Below are positions 37,901-47,600 of a DNA stretch of 64,000 nt, one piece after another. Both the position numbers and the translations under genes were made by a program. The DNA is taken from positions 3,423,001-3,487,000 of the forward strand of contig NC_086182.1 of assembly GCF_023053635.1 (NCBI RefSeq), written 5' to 3'. The stretch's first letter is position 1. Each line of letters begins with the position of its first letter. The stretch is from Elgaria multicarinata webbii (Eukaryota > Chordata > Lepidosauria > Squamata > Anguidae). The notes beneath the pieces are model-generated. The model was not told where the DNA came from. It searched no databases and saw only the letters and a list, made by a program, of their open reading frames with translations.

Positions 37901-38810
37901 CAGAGGATGTGCTGTGGTTCAGACCAGTGGAGCTGCGGAGCAAGTGGGGCCGGCGAGGGCACATAAAGGAGCCTCTGGGTAAGTGGGGGTCTTTGATCTG
38001 GGGTCCTGGCTCTGTCAGGTCCCAGTCAGATTAGATTCTTTTGATTACCAAGGTGAAACTAAGCCACTTGTGCAAAAGGATGACCGTTCATGGATAGAAA
38101 ACAGATGCAGAATAAATACGCAAAGGAAGCTCACAGCTTTCTTCAGCCGTGATCTGGGCCCCCAAGATAGCCAAGAAGTTGTTCCCAAGGCCAAAGTCCC
38201 TGCAGGCTGGTGGCGCGCGTATTCCCCCTTGGAGCGAGACCAGAGACCAAACGGTCCTGCTTGCTTTTATAGGCTCCCTTCTCCCTCTCGGCTCAGGAGC
38301 TCACAGGAAGAGAAGAGGCTTCTTTCCCATGGAAAGCCAAACTTATTCCATCTTTTAGGACCTGACATCATCCAGCTGGTTTAAACGGCTCCAGCCGTGA
38401 ATTACTACCATGTGAAAAGGCTCCTTAGTTAACTACAGCACTGCCGGCTAGGCCAAACTTCACAGGTCTCTAGGTGACTACCAACAGCATAAAGGAATGC
38501 TGTGAAGTCCACCTTATTGCTCACCAACAAACTCTCTACGGTGGGGCCAGCCCTTGAGGGCATGTGTGAACCGGCAGGCCTCTCTTTGTGTTTAAATGGC
38601 TTAACTCCCCTCCCCTTCCCTTCTCTGCTGCCAGGGACCCACGGCCACATGAAATGCCAGTTTGACGGGCAGCTGAAGTCCCAGGACACGGTGCTGATGA
38701 CCCTCTACAAGCGGGTCTTTCCCAAGTGGACGTACGACCCCCACGTGCCAGAACCACGTGGGACGAGCGAAAGCAGCCTGCTTGGCCAGGAGGAGGAAGA
38801 CATGGACTAG
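22943..38810 (+). CDS. TSR1: Pre-rRNA-processing / 40S maturation factor TSR1, complete
   Basis: Ribosome assembly factor that binds late pre-40S particles and resembles translational GTPases without GTPase activity. Exons: 22943-23048, 27512-27615, 27715-27931, 29108-29242, 29920-30341, 30472-30631, 31390-31541, 32608-32807, 33106-33268, 34306-34419, 34692-34824, 35504-35620, 36952-37092, 37904-37978 and 38635-38810. All borders are GT/AG. The sum is 2,415 bases, giving 804 residues, the same as human. The N-terminus is basic ([15 protein letters not shown]). Residues about 143-190 hold the degenerate G-domain segment [17 protein letters not shown]. The AARP2CN region ([13 protein letters not shown]) is at about 285-310 and an acidic linker at 410-475. 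The conserved C-terminal half includes [48 protein letters not shown] and [22 protein letters not shown]-preceded upstream frame exists, but ATG 22943 matches the family start. Confidence 0.97.
23417..24017. mobile_element. hAT-type non-autonomous element with perfect 8-bp TSD
   Basis: The terminal repeats are CAAGGCCGGTGC and, in reverse complement, CAGGGCCGGTGC. They are flanked by GCCTTAAC on both sides (23409-23416 and 24018-24025). The interior is rich in CA and CT and has no transposase. It lies in TSR1 intron 1. Superfamily is inferred from the 8-bp duplication and end sequence. Confidence 0.85.
24186..24345. repeat. Inverted pair of LINE 3' tails
   Basis: The left arm TTTTTACACTGCCCAATAGC... 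and the right arm ...GCTATTGGGCAGTATAAAAA are about 55 bases each, around a 45-base centre. Both arms are L2-type 3' tails with TTTATT/AATAAA ends facing outward. Confidence 0.65.
24430..24680 (-). mobile_element. L2-type LINE 3' tail
   Basis: (TTTA)n is followed by GAATATTTATATACCGCTCC and TTTCGGAGCGGTGTACAAGG, the common squamate tail sequence, then an A-rich stretch. Confidence 0.5.
24709..26060 (+). mobile_element. L2-type LINE, ORF2 and 3' end, decayed
   Basis: Consecutive frames read [78 protein letters not shown] and [16 protein letters not shown]. This is the L2 reverse transcriptase and C-terminal domain. Frame changes and stops break it in several places. The 3' end AACTGCCCAGAGAGCATTGG...GGTGGTATAATAAATTATT is the usual tail. 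It lies in TSR1 intron 1. Confidence 0.8.
27950..28755 (+). mobile_element. L1 LINE 3' fragment at the TSR1 exon 3 donor
   Basis: It encodes the C-terminus of L1 ORF2: [18 protein letters not shown], a CX3CX7HX4C zinc knuckle in [18 protein letters not shown], and [20 protein letters not shown], followed by the stop at 28594-28596. The target duplication AAGGCTCCCTCCTTGA is exact (27934-27949 and 28756-28771). The 5' end is truncated and the 3' end is a short AT repeat. The open frame is continuous with TSR1 exon 3. Confidence 0.92.
28775..29030 (+). mobile_element. L2-type LINE 3' tail
   Basis: TTTTAAATGTTTAGTGTTTT leads into GCCGCCTTGAGGCCCAGTAT and AAAGGCGGGATACGAACAAA. The same tail appears in reverse at 63574-64000. 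Confidence 0.65.
30850..31060 (+). mobile_element. Degraded L2-type LINE fragment
   Basis: Translation pieces such as [11 protein letters not shown] and [11 protein letters not shown] match the LQ(N)AAARLL...LHWLPI region of L2 ORF2. It sits in TSR1 intron 6. A small TTTATTTATTT/AAATAAATAAA hairpin ends it at 31087-31134. Confidence 0.45.
31592..31702. mobile_element. Palindromic hAT-like mini-element
   Basis: Its ends are CAGTCTTCCCTCAACC and GGTTGGGGGAAGGCTG. It is flanked by CTGTACGG and CTGTATAG (6 of 8 identical). It lies in TSR1 intron 7. Confidence 0.6.
31715..31955 (+). mobile_element. L3/CR1-like LINE 3' end
   Basis: GCACCAGTTGCTGGGGAACA, GGTTGGCCACTGTGTGAACA and GACTGGATGGACCCTGGGTC match the 3' ends at 43080-43240 and 62880-63040. 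Confidence 0.65.
33895..33986. repeat. Degraded palindromic mini-element
   Basis: CTTTCCCAACCTGGTGTCTC and GACGGGAGTTGAAGTCCC with GAGGAAGGCTG at the right mark the family. The target duplication is not clear. Confidence 0.5.
36120..36745. mobile_element. hAT-type non-autonomous element with perfect 8-bp TSD
   Basis: The left end TAGGGATGTGCTCCGC and right end GTCCGTGCACACCCCTA (reverse complement TAGGGGTGTGCACGGAC) are flanked by CTTTTTCA on both sides (36112-36119 and 36746-36753). The GC-rich interior has inverted segments with CTTACCTGC/GCAGGTAAG, but no transposase. It lies in TSR1 intron 12. Confidence 0.85.
37340..37500. repeat. Dispersed GGTTAAACAAYCCTC-type element
   Basis: GAAGGGTTAAACAATCCTCA and GTGGGTTAACCCACGGAGGG lie in TSR1 intron 13. 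It is related to segments at 12400-12600, 21800-21900 and 53940-54200. The borders are approximate. Confidence 0.35.
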
Positions 38811-39824
38811 CAGCCGCCCAGCGCTGCCTACAGCATTGCCTATGGCCCCGTTCCTTTGTATCTATTTATTGCAGAGAGAAATATTCTTTCCAGGAAAGAT
38901 CTTGCCCTCTGGGTGATTTGTTTATTTACTTCTTGATGGCCCAACAGCCTGGGGCATCCTGTGCTGGGGGGCTGCTTGGGGGCGATCCCTTTCAGAGGGG
39001 CAGCCGGCAGTCCGTTGGCGTTGCCTGGGCTTCGCGTCAGCCTTGGCACACCGCACATGTCAGGCCCTAGCGCCTTGCCAGCCTGGATGCAAGTCCCTGG
39101 GTGGGTGTGTTCCCCCACCTCCCCTTCGATCCTGGAAGAGGGTTGTGCTTCCTGCCTTGAGGCTCCCAATTCACACTCACCTTGGTGGTTCAGAGTTGTG
39201 GGGGCAACGGTTAGTCTCCCGTCATCTTCAGAGCAGAAGTGGGGGGACTTTTTCAGCGTTAGGACGAAGTTCAATTCCAGAGCCCCATTGCAGTGATGGG
39301 CGGGACTGAAGGCAAAGGGGGCGAGGCCAAAAATGCCAGCATATCCCAGTTTAGGGCTCTGAGTGCCAGTCGCTAAGCCTGGGGGGGGGGGGGGGGGCTT
39401 TCGGATTTTTAGATTGGGACTGGGGTGGGGATTGCGCAAAAGCCAGGAAGTCTGTGGCCATCCGGGGACCCCAGGAGGGCTAGACTGGGACCCACCCCTG
39501 CCTTGAGGGGGTGAACTCTCAAGTTCTTGGGGCTCAAGGGCTAACAGGAAGGAGCAGGGGAGGCTGAGGCCAGGGGCTTGATGAGCCCCACCTACAAGGA
39601 GGCTTTCCGGAGAACATGGGTGTTGATTATGCCGCGGGAACACCAACACCAAAAGGCGAGTTTTCTCCAAAGCACCAGCAGTAGCTGGACAGATCTAGGA
39701 ATGCTTTTTGGCAATTTCATCTTTCCTTTACTCCTCTTTGCCATTATAGTATCCTTGCGAGAGGATCAAAATCTCATCACAGAATGGGAACCTGGCTGAG
39801 GTCTTATCTGGGTGGAGAATTAAA
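38811..39824 (+). other. TSR1: Probable TSR1 3' UTR
   Basis: This non-coding stretch follows the TSR1 stop. No AATAAA was seen nearby. An ATTAAA at 39819-39824 is the best polyadenylation candidate. A run of about 18 G lies at 39381-39398 and a (TG/CA) stretch at 39883-39910. The 276-codon open frame on the opposite strand (38840-39670) has no recognisable domain and is not called. Confidence 0.4.
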
Positions 39825-40044
39825 CTGCTCCACATGGTCAGCCGTGCTGGGAGCCTGCAGGGGCTGAGATAGCTTGGGGGATTGTGTGTGTGTGTGTGCG
39901 CGTACACACATGCGTATGTGCCTTCTCTTACCACTGGTAGGCCCCGCCTTCAGAGTAAAGCAGTTAGCCAAGCCTGGCCCTCTGCCCCAGTCTGTCATCC
40001 TTTTACTCATCAGTTAAAGAAGGAGGCTGTTTGTACCATTTAAA

Positions 40045-41650
40045 CACAAAGTAGTAGACCTTTGGTTTATTGAAGTGCAAAGCAAGCTGCATAGTGTCAT
40101 TTTAAACGTCCGTGGGGAATAGAGCATTTGTTTACCAGCTGTACCAGAGGACTGTTCTCCTGTTACATACCAGATATTTGTAACGGCTTTACAGTGATTT
40201 AACTCCTGAACATTCATGCTGATGAAAAAGTGTCCTATTTCAACAGAAGTTTCGGTGGCCAACTGAAGGTGTGCTGGTTTTGATCCTCCTGAGCTCATAA
40301 ATTATGAAACTTAAGTCTAAACAACCTGAGATGGCAAATCTGCACTAAGGTTACCTGACCTTTCTTTAAAAACAAAGAAAAAGAGGAGCTATCTCCGTCT
40401 TTCATGTTATTGACACCAGGGACAGCTTTTGTACCTGCACTGTTTCCCCCATGACAGCCAAGGCACCATTAAAGGGCGATTTAGATCAATGGTTTTAAAA
40501 AGGACACCCAGTCACAGGTCACCCAGGTCACTTGTTAGTATACTAACTTCTGGCAAGTTATAGGAAAGGCACAAAATGGTGTCAGTTTGCAACTCCAGAT
40601 ATACAAATGAAGCTGTTTACAACTTGTGAATTACCCGCACCACGTGGAGGAAGTTCTCACAGCCTACAATTTTTCATAGGATATTTCAAACTGCATGCTT
40701 AATGCTAGACATACATGTAGTTCTGTGTAATCCCCCTCCCAATTTGTAAATGACTGAAAGAAAGCTTGGAATTCGCAGAATGTCTAAAGGAGAGAATCTA
40801 CCGTGAAGATAAGGCATCTAGGATGAATGAGTCCCCTTTCTAAAAGCCCATCTCAAACGGATGAAGTGGGCTATGTAGTTCATGAAAGCTTTTGCCAGAA
40901 TAAATTTAAAGTGCCACAATTATCTTTACGTTTCTAAGGGTCCAGTAGGTAGGAACTGGCCTTGCTCATTTTAGCAAGGGCAGAATTACTGAACTCACTA
41001 TGAACTATGATACCTAAATGAGTACTAGCACCAACCCACTCTTGGAACTGAAAACAGGTTGGAACTGGGTGTATCTGGATTTACTAAATTAGCCTTTCCC
41101 CCAAGATTTATGCATGCAGCAGCCCAAACATGTCAAGTCTGAAGTAAGCGGCCCCTGTCATCCTTGGGATTTCTTCGCAGCTGTGTCAGCAACACAGGAT
41201 TGCAGCCTCAGTTAAGCGTATAGTTCTCCTCTCCATAGGGCTAGTTTTCTTCATGTGGGAATTGGGGTGTAGCAAATACATATGGGGCATTCAAACCAGC
41301 TGCACTAAGGTCCCAGGGTTAAATCGATCACCGCTCATCCATAAAGTTTTAGTATTCTAAAGGCTGCTTAATGCAAAATGATAAAGCACTTAGCATATCC
41401 TTCAAGACATAGCGTTTGTGGCCTTTGTACAAGGATGCCTATATAATATATATCTACCATTCGCCCTATTTTACCACCTACCAAGCAGGGGAGAACTCCT
41501 TTCCAATCCTATTTGAATATCTATTCTAGCAGGCAAATTCATTGTTAGCATGATGCAAAACCAGCACATCAATTAAAGCATGGACCTCCACTCCAGGTAG
41601 TGCCAGAAATGCTGCCCGGATGTAGAGCAAGGCAGGAAGCTGTGCGGCTG
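40045..41650 (-). other. ANXA4: Probable ANXA4 3' UTR
   Basis: On the minus strand, an AATAAA signal (TTTATT at 40066-40071) lies about 1.6 kb after the ANXA4 stop codon, a plausible 3' end. Few recognised repeats fall in the interval, which fits a transcribed UTR rather than open intergenic DNA. If correct, the TSR1 and ANXA4 3' ends converge with only about 200 bases between them. Confidence 0.5.
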
Positions 41651-44600
41651 TTAGTCTTCCCCACCACACAGCTGGAGCAGAACTTTTCTGTAGTCTCCCG
41701 AGGTGTCATCCTGAAAGAAAGAAAGAAAAAACATTGTTAGACATCCCATTTTATTTAGTAAGAGATACTATATGTGTGTATGTATATATATATATATATA
41801 TCTCCTACATTTTTACTGCTAGAGCACCACTTAAGGCTGCCGACATCAGTTTGGAAAACTGGATTCTTTGGGCACGCTCCTGCAGGGAAGGCTCCAGCAC
41901 GCACACACACACACAGGTCATGAACAGGAGTTGCAGCAGAACCAGCTTGTTCAATGCACTTAGGCCTGCGGCCGCGTGTGCAGTCCCACAGGAAAGCCAA
42001 AATAAAAGAATGCCAGCTCACCTTAATGAAGGAATAGAGGGATTTTCCATACATCCGCTTGAACTCCGCCTTAATGTCTATCATGTCAATCTCACAGCGG
42101 GACACCACAACTCGAATGAGGATGTCATCATCTGTCCCTAAACCCTGGGGTGGTGAAGGTGGGGAGAAAATGAAAGATTGGGGTAATATTATTTATTAAG
42201 TCATTTGTATTCCGCTCTATATCACAAGGATCTCAGGGTGGTGTGCAGATAAAACCATACAACCAATACAAAACAATAAATAATATCATACAACAGACTT
42301 AAAACCAGTTTAACAATCATTAAGAACATAGGAAGAAGCTGCTTTATATACTGAGTCAGGCCCTAGGTCCATCCAGCCCAGGACTCTACACTGACTGGAA
42401 GCCGCTCTCCGGGGTTCCCCAGAAGCTCTTTCCCATCACTTCTTCTACGGTGTTTTTAATGGGAGATGGCAGACATGTGTTCTGACATTCAGCTATGGCC
42501 CCTGTCCGGAACTCCTGCGAATTTTTGTTATGGGAGTGGGGCGGGTGAAGATTCATACTAAGAGAAGTCTCGGTACCTACCAAATGACGATTCCTAGAAT
42601 AATGTGGAGGGACAACTGTGAGAACTAAGTTGGCAGGAAACCAAATGTTTTCTGCATTTTCTCCAGAGCTGGGAAAAGGGCAACTAAAATGATGAAAGGG
42701 CTGGAGCATCTCCCCTACTAGGGAAGGTCACATCAACTGGGATTGTTTAGCTTTGAAAAAAGAAGGCCAATGGGAGACCTGATAGAGGTGCACAAAATTA
42801 TGTATGGTATGGAGAATGTGGAGAGGGAGACCTTTCTCCCTTCTCTCAAAATACTAGAACCTGGGGTCATCCCATGAAGCTGATTGGTGGGAGATCCAGG
42901 ACAGATCAAAGGAAGGACTTCTTCACACAGCGCAGAGTTAAATTATGGAACTCACTACCACAAGATGTAGTGATGGCCACCAATTTGGATGCCTTTGAAA
43001 GGGGGTTGGATAAATTCCTGGAGGAGAAGGCTCTCAACGGCTACTAGCCATGATGGCTAAGTACTACCTTTGGTATCCAAGGCAGTAAGCCTGTGTACAC
43101 CAGTTGCTGGGGAACATGGGTGGGAAGGTGCTGTGGTACTCATGTCCTGCTTGTGGGTCCCTGGTCGACAGCTGGTTGGCCACTGTGATCAGAGTGCTGG
43201 ACTAGATGGACCCTTGGTCTGATCCTGCATGGCTGCTGCTCTTCTTCTTTATTACATTTATATACCGCCCCATAGCCGAAGCTCTCTTATGTTCTTAATG
43301 TAAGGGTTGTAGCATAGATGAAAGTTTAAGGTCACATTTCAAGTTCACCCTTGAATGTGTTTCAACCATGCAGTTTGGGGAAGGGCCACAGCTCAGGGCC
43401 ACACTCACACAGGAAGTCCCAAGGCTGGGGAAAACCTCTTTCTGGAAGTTAGTGCAGACAATGCTAAGACACTCTGACTGGGAATAATTTATTTTATTTA
43501 TTTATTACATTTCTATACCGCCCAATAGCTGGAGCTCTCTGGGCGGTTCACAAAATAAGGGAGCTTCATGTGTTTTGCAGGGTGATAAAAGAGTGGCCTG
43601 TGGTTGGATTTTTATTTAATACAGGATTTCAAATGCATGTTTGTGGACAAAGTGGGTGGGGTAGAAGGGGAGGTCCGATCCATGTAAGTTATTAAAGGTT
43701 AGCCATTAGTTTTAGAGTGGTGCAACTTGGTATCTTTGGCACAAAATTCACAGGGATGAAACAGCAGCGAGTCCAATTTCCTCCCAAATAGCTTCTTTGT
43801 TTGCCGTGCAAACTTTCTAAGGTCATGTTCATGATTTCCAGAACGGCAGCTGCGCTAGTGATGATTAGATTAAGTGTGCCATAAAACAAAGAGGGGCAGA
43901 CATGGCCTCCGTGATAAAGTGCTGTGGGAGAGTCTGTCTGTGCACTGGGCAGGCACCCACATGTTGGGGCCTAAAATTAGCATCTTTAAATTCACTCATC
44001 ATATGTTGAGTTTAGAGTGCAAAAGAAGTATAGAATGCTGGTATAGAATTACCAGCATATCCAAGGAAGACTTTTGCCCCTTTGGGTGTTTGCTTAAAGC
44101 TGGTTTTGAAGCAACAAAGGAGGAGTCAGTTAATCAAGACAGAAAAGAGTTTGAAATGACAGACCTAAAGCAGCCACACGCTGCCGTCCAGTTTTCCCCT
44201 GGGACGACAGTGATAAACTCTGATGGTGGCCTAAAAAGTCCATCTTTAGCTTTTAAACCAAGGCTTTAAATTAAATCGAATCCTTTTCATTGCTTTGCTG
44301 CTGCTGCCCCTGCCAGGGCAGCAAATTCTGTGGGGGCCACGTGGGTTGCTCACCAGACTCTAAAGGCTGTCCATCTTCTAGTATAGGGCTTAGAGAGGAA
44401 ACAGCGGTAGAAAAGACCCGAAACAACAACAGCGAAGTACAACAGCTGCACAAGTGTGTAAGTTCTCAATATTCTTGCGCTCGAGTGAGCTGAAAGAGAA
44501 GTCGTCCAAAGCAGTTTGGAATTGCAAGGAATTCCCTTGATAAAGAGAAGTTCCCAAAAACGTGTCAGGAACTTACACACTTGTGCAATTGTCTTCTTTT

Positions 44601-47600
44601 CTGTTTTCAGGATTTGGTGGCTGACTTCTCATGAAATCTTCGGTTCTCTCTTTTTTTCTAAAGAAGGAGTGCAGCAAGTTTTTAGTAGGGCTGTGCACGG
44701 ACCCCAGATCCGGAGCCCCTGAAGCAGCCCCAATCCGCCTCAGCACTGAAGCCGAGGTGAAATTCGGACCCTCCAAGGCGACTCGGGAGTTTTATGGGTG
44801 CCGGCTGCACAGCCAGCACCCAGAAAACTCTCCCCACTTACCTGGTGCCAGCCAATTGGCTTCAGAGCACCTCAGCCTTTGCCCGAACCTTGGATCCGGT
44901 TCGGAAGGGTCTGAACCACCCTGATCCACTTCAGATTCAGGGTTCGGATCCGAGACGGTGCACAGACCTAGTTTTTAGTCCTCATGAAGCCAGAAGACAT
45001 TTGAAACATAAAATAATTTTGGTTCAGTTCTTAGACACCCGAAGTGATGCTTGCCAGGCCTTGCAGAAAGAAACACCCTTTCCCGTGTTCTGGACCTTCT
45101 GTCTCTATACACCTACCATCTCCCAGTGCAAGCTACAATCACCCTGGTTCTGCATGAGCCAGTGTTGTGACTGTGCTTCTAAGTTTCCCAGATTCTATTG
45201 TAAATATGAACATTTCAGTTGAATAATACATTCTAAGGGGAATACATGAAATGTGTCATTCCAAGAGAATTTAGGCATAATTTAAGAATTTCAAGAACAG
45301 AATGCTCTTGAAATAGACTGATTGATACATAAAAATCTGGTTTTGCATTTTTATGTAAGAAGACTGCAGACACATTTGCATTTCTTTCTCTTTTTTTACC
45401 TTCATGGATTTGTACAGCCTTTCTGCGAAGTAGCCAGTCTTACTTCTCATGCATTTTACTGTGAGGAGAAAACCGGAGGCAGAGTTAGCAAAGCCAGAGC
45501 TAGCAGCTATGACTCCTTCAATTCAGTCAAAGGATATAATCTCTCGTGCAAACAACACCGAGAATGTGCACTGTTCAAGACAAAGTATACAGTGTAGGCG
45601 GCACATGGCCATGAGGAAGCGTCTAGCATAGGTCCATTACCTCCACACATCAATCGCAGTCCTTACCCAGAAGGCTAGAAGGTCAGACCTGGTCTGGGAG
45701 GACCTGGGTTCAAATCCCTGCTCAACCATGAATTTATTATTATGTTTTATATCCCACCTTCCTATTGCAATTATAATACTTAAGGCATCTTATAAAAAAT
45801 TACAAAAGAAATGGATAAAATCAATAAAACAGGAGGATAAAAGAACACACAGACAGATGAAAAGCCACCTTACACCAATTAGTCCCTAAACACTTCAACC
45901 AGACCTAGAGTCTGACAGAATAAATGGACAACAGGCGGTCAAGAGAGAGCCCCCCCACAATGAGCGTCCCACAGCAGGAGGTTACCTTACACCAATTTGT
46001 CCCTAAACACTTCAACCAGACCTAGAGTCTGACAGAATAAATGGACAACAGGCGGTCAAGAGAGAGCCCCCCCACAATGAGCGTCCCACAGCAGGGGGTT
46101 CCACTAATTGTGTGTGGCCAAACAAGAAGCAGTGTCCTATGTCCCAACCACCCAGGCCTCGGCCATCAGGATGCAAGCAAGACCCTTCCATGCAGATCTT
46201 AAGGAGTGCGGCCTGCTCACATGGAGGGAGACCGTGCTTCAAATATCCTGGGCACGAACCATGACCCTGACCAAATTCTCAGCCTAACCTACCTCATAGG
46301 GCTATTGGGACATTAAAACCACATAATCCCCATATGCACTTTGCTGAAGCCCTTGAAAGAAGGGAGGGATAAAGTTGTGCAGAGCCAAGACAACAATTAC
46401 AGCGCACTTCTGCACCTCTGAAGTTTGCCACACAAGATCAGTGACAGAGGGTGCATTTCTAATACCACTCAGACTCACCTATTGCTAATAAAGCATCCTC
46501 AAGATCTCCAGACATCTCAGATTTAATGCTCTCTGTAATGTCCTTGTTACTAATATTCTTGTATTCATCAAACACTGCAAAGGAGAAGAAAGGTTATACT
46601 AGCAAACAACGCTGCCACAGTTTGCCATGTCTGGAAGCTCCGATGCCTTTTGTTACTCAGGCAAGAGATGCTGCTGAGACCACTGGGACAATTTCCATAC
46701 TCCTAACATTTGGATCTGTTTTTCAATTAGAAAAGTGCAGATTTCAGCACAGTGATTTAGCAAGCTTGAACAGATGCAAGGTTGTCAACGTATGCCCTAG
46801 TAAGTAGGCTTGCTATATTTGAGGATACGTGCAGGCTGGAAGTTCTTTAAAGCTCTAAGGATTTTCAAATGTATGATCTGAGAAAAGACACCACTCGCAG
46901 TTTCGCAGCATGCAAACATGGGAGGGGACGGCAATTTCCGTGCATCTGGGAAGCTGTTAAAAAGAGGACAGAAAGGAGGACGAGTACCAATGGGTTCATG
47001 TGATCGCACAACATGAAATCCAGCTAGCATTGTAAGAACTGGTGGCCGGGGGGGAAAAGGTGACTAGGCGCATGCAAGTTCTCCTCCCTGGTGGTTCAGA
47101 GGTCTTAGTTCAGTGCAAGTCTTTCTCTCACTCCACAGGCATGAAAGGATGAGGATATGGCAGAATACAAACAATGAATTTTTATGTGTTTTCCTCCATG
47201 GGAGAAAGAACTGGTTGGAACTGGTCCCCACAGGAAACTGGAAATGCATCCGTCTCAGGGCAGGTCGATCCCTTGGGAATCATGCCAGCTTGCCCTGGGT
47301 GGGGCTAGAAACATCCTGACACTGTAATTCCTGTTTGGGATGTTAAATCCGCACATTTAAGGAGGAAATGCCCTCCGTGTCAACATGGTAAAGATTAACC
47401 TGAAATTGGGCGTCTCAGTGTATGTATGAATTTGGAGAAAGGACCCTACCTTTGTTTTCACTCTTAAAGCACCCCAGATTCCCCAAAGAGCATCTTTTTA
47501 CAAGAATCATCCACAATGTTCCACATCTTACCCCTTAATAGGTGGTTTCTGCTTCTTGTACACAGGATAGTCATGAACTGGGCCTCATCTGTCCCCCACC

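Larger units (their letters stand above)
45665..46380 (+). mobile_element. SINE split by a LINE insertion
   Basis: The left half (GACCTGGGTTCAAATCCCTG, 45665-45731) continues at 46258 (CAAATTCTCAGCCTAACCTACC...CATAGGGCTATTGGGAC). The first half carries a B-box-like GGTTCAAATCCC. The interruption at 45732-46256 is flanked by AACCATGA on both sides. Confidence 0.55.

Noticed and set aside
22943-38634. SNORD91-type C/D snoRNAs expected in TSR1 introns from the human gene
   Set aside because: I scanned the introns for a C box (RTGATGA) and a following D box (CTGA) with paired ends and found no convincing pair. A covariance-model search would settle it.
38840-39670. 276-codon open frame on the minus strand after TSR1
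   Set aside because: It is proline- and glycine-rich with no domain, has no matching splice structure, and lies in the probable TSR1 3' UTR.
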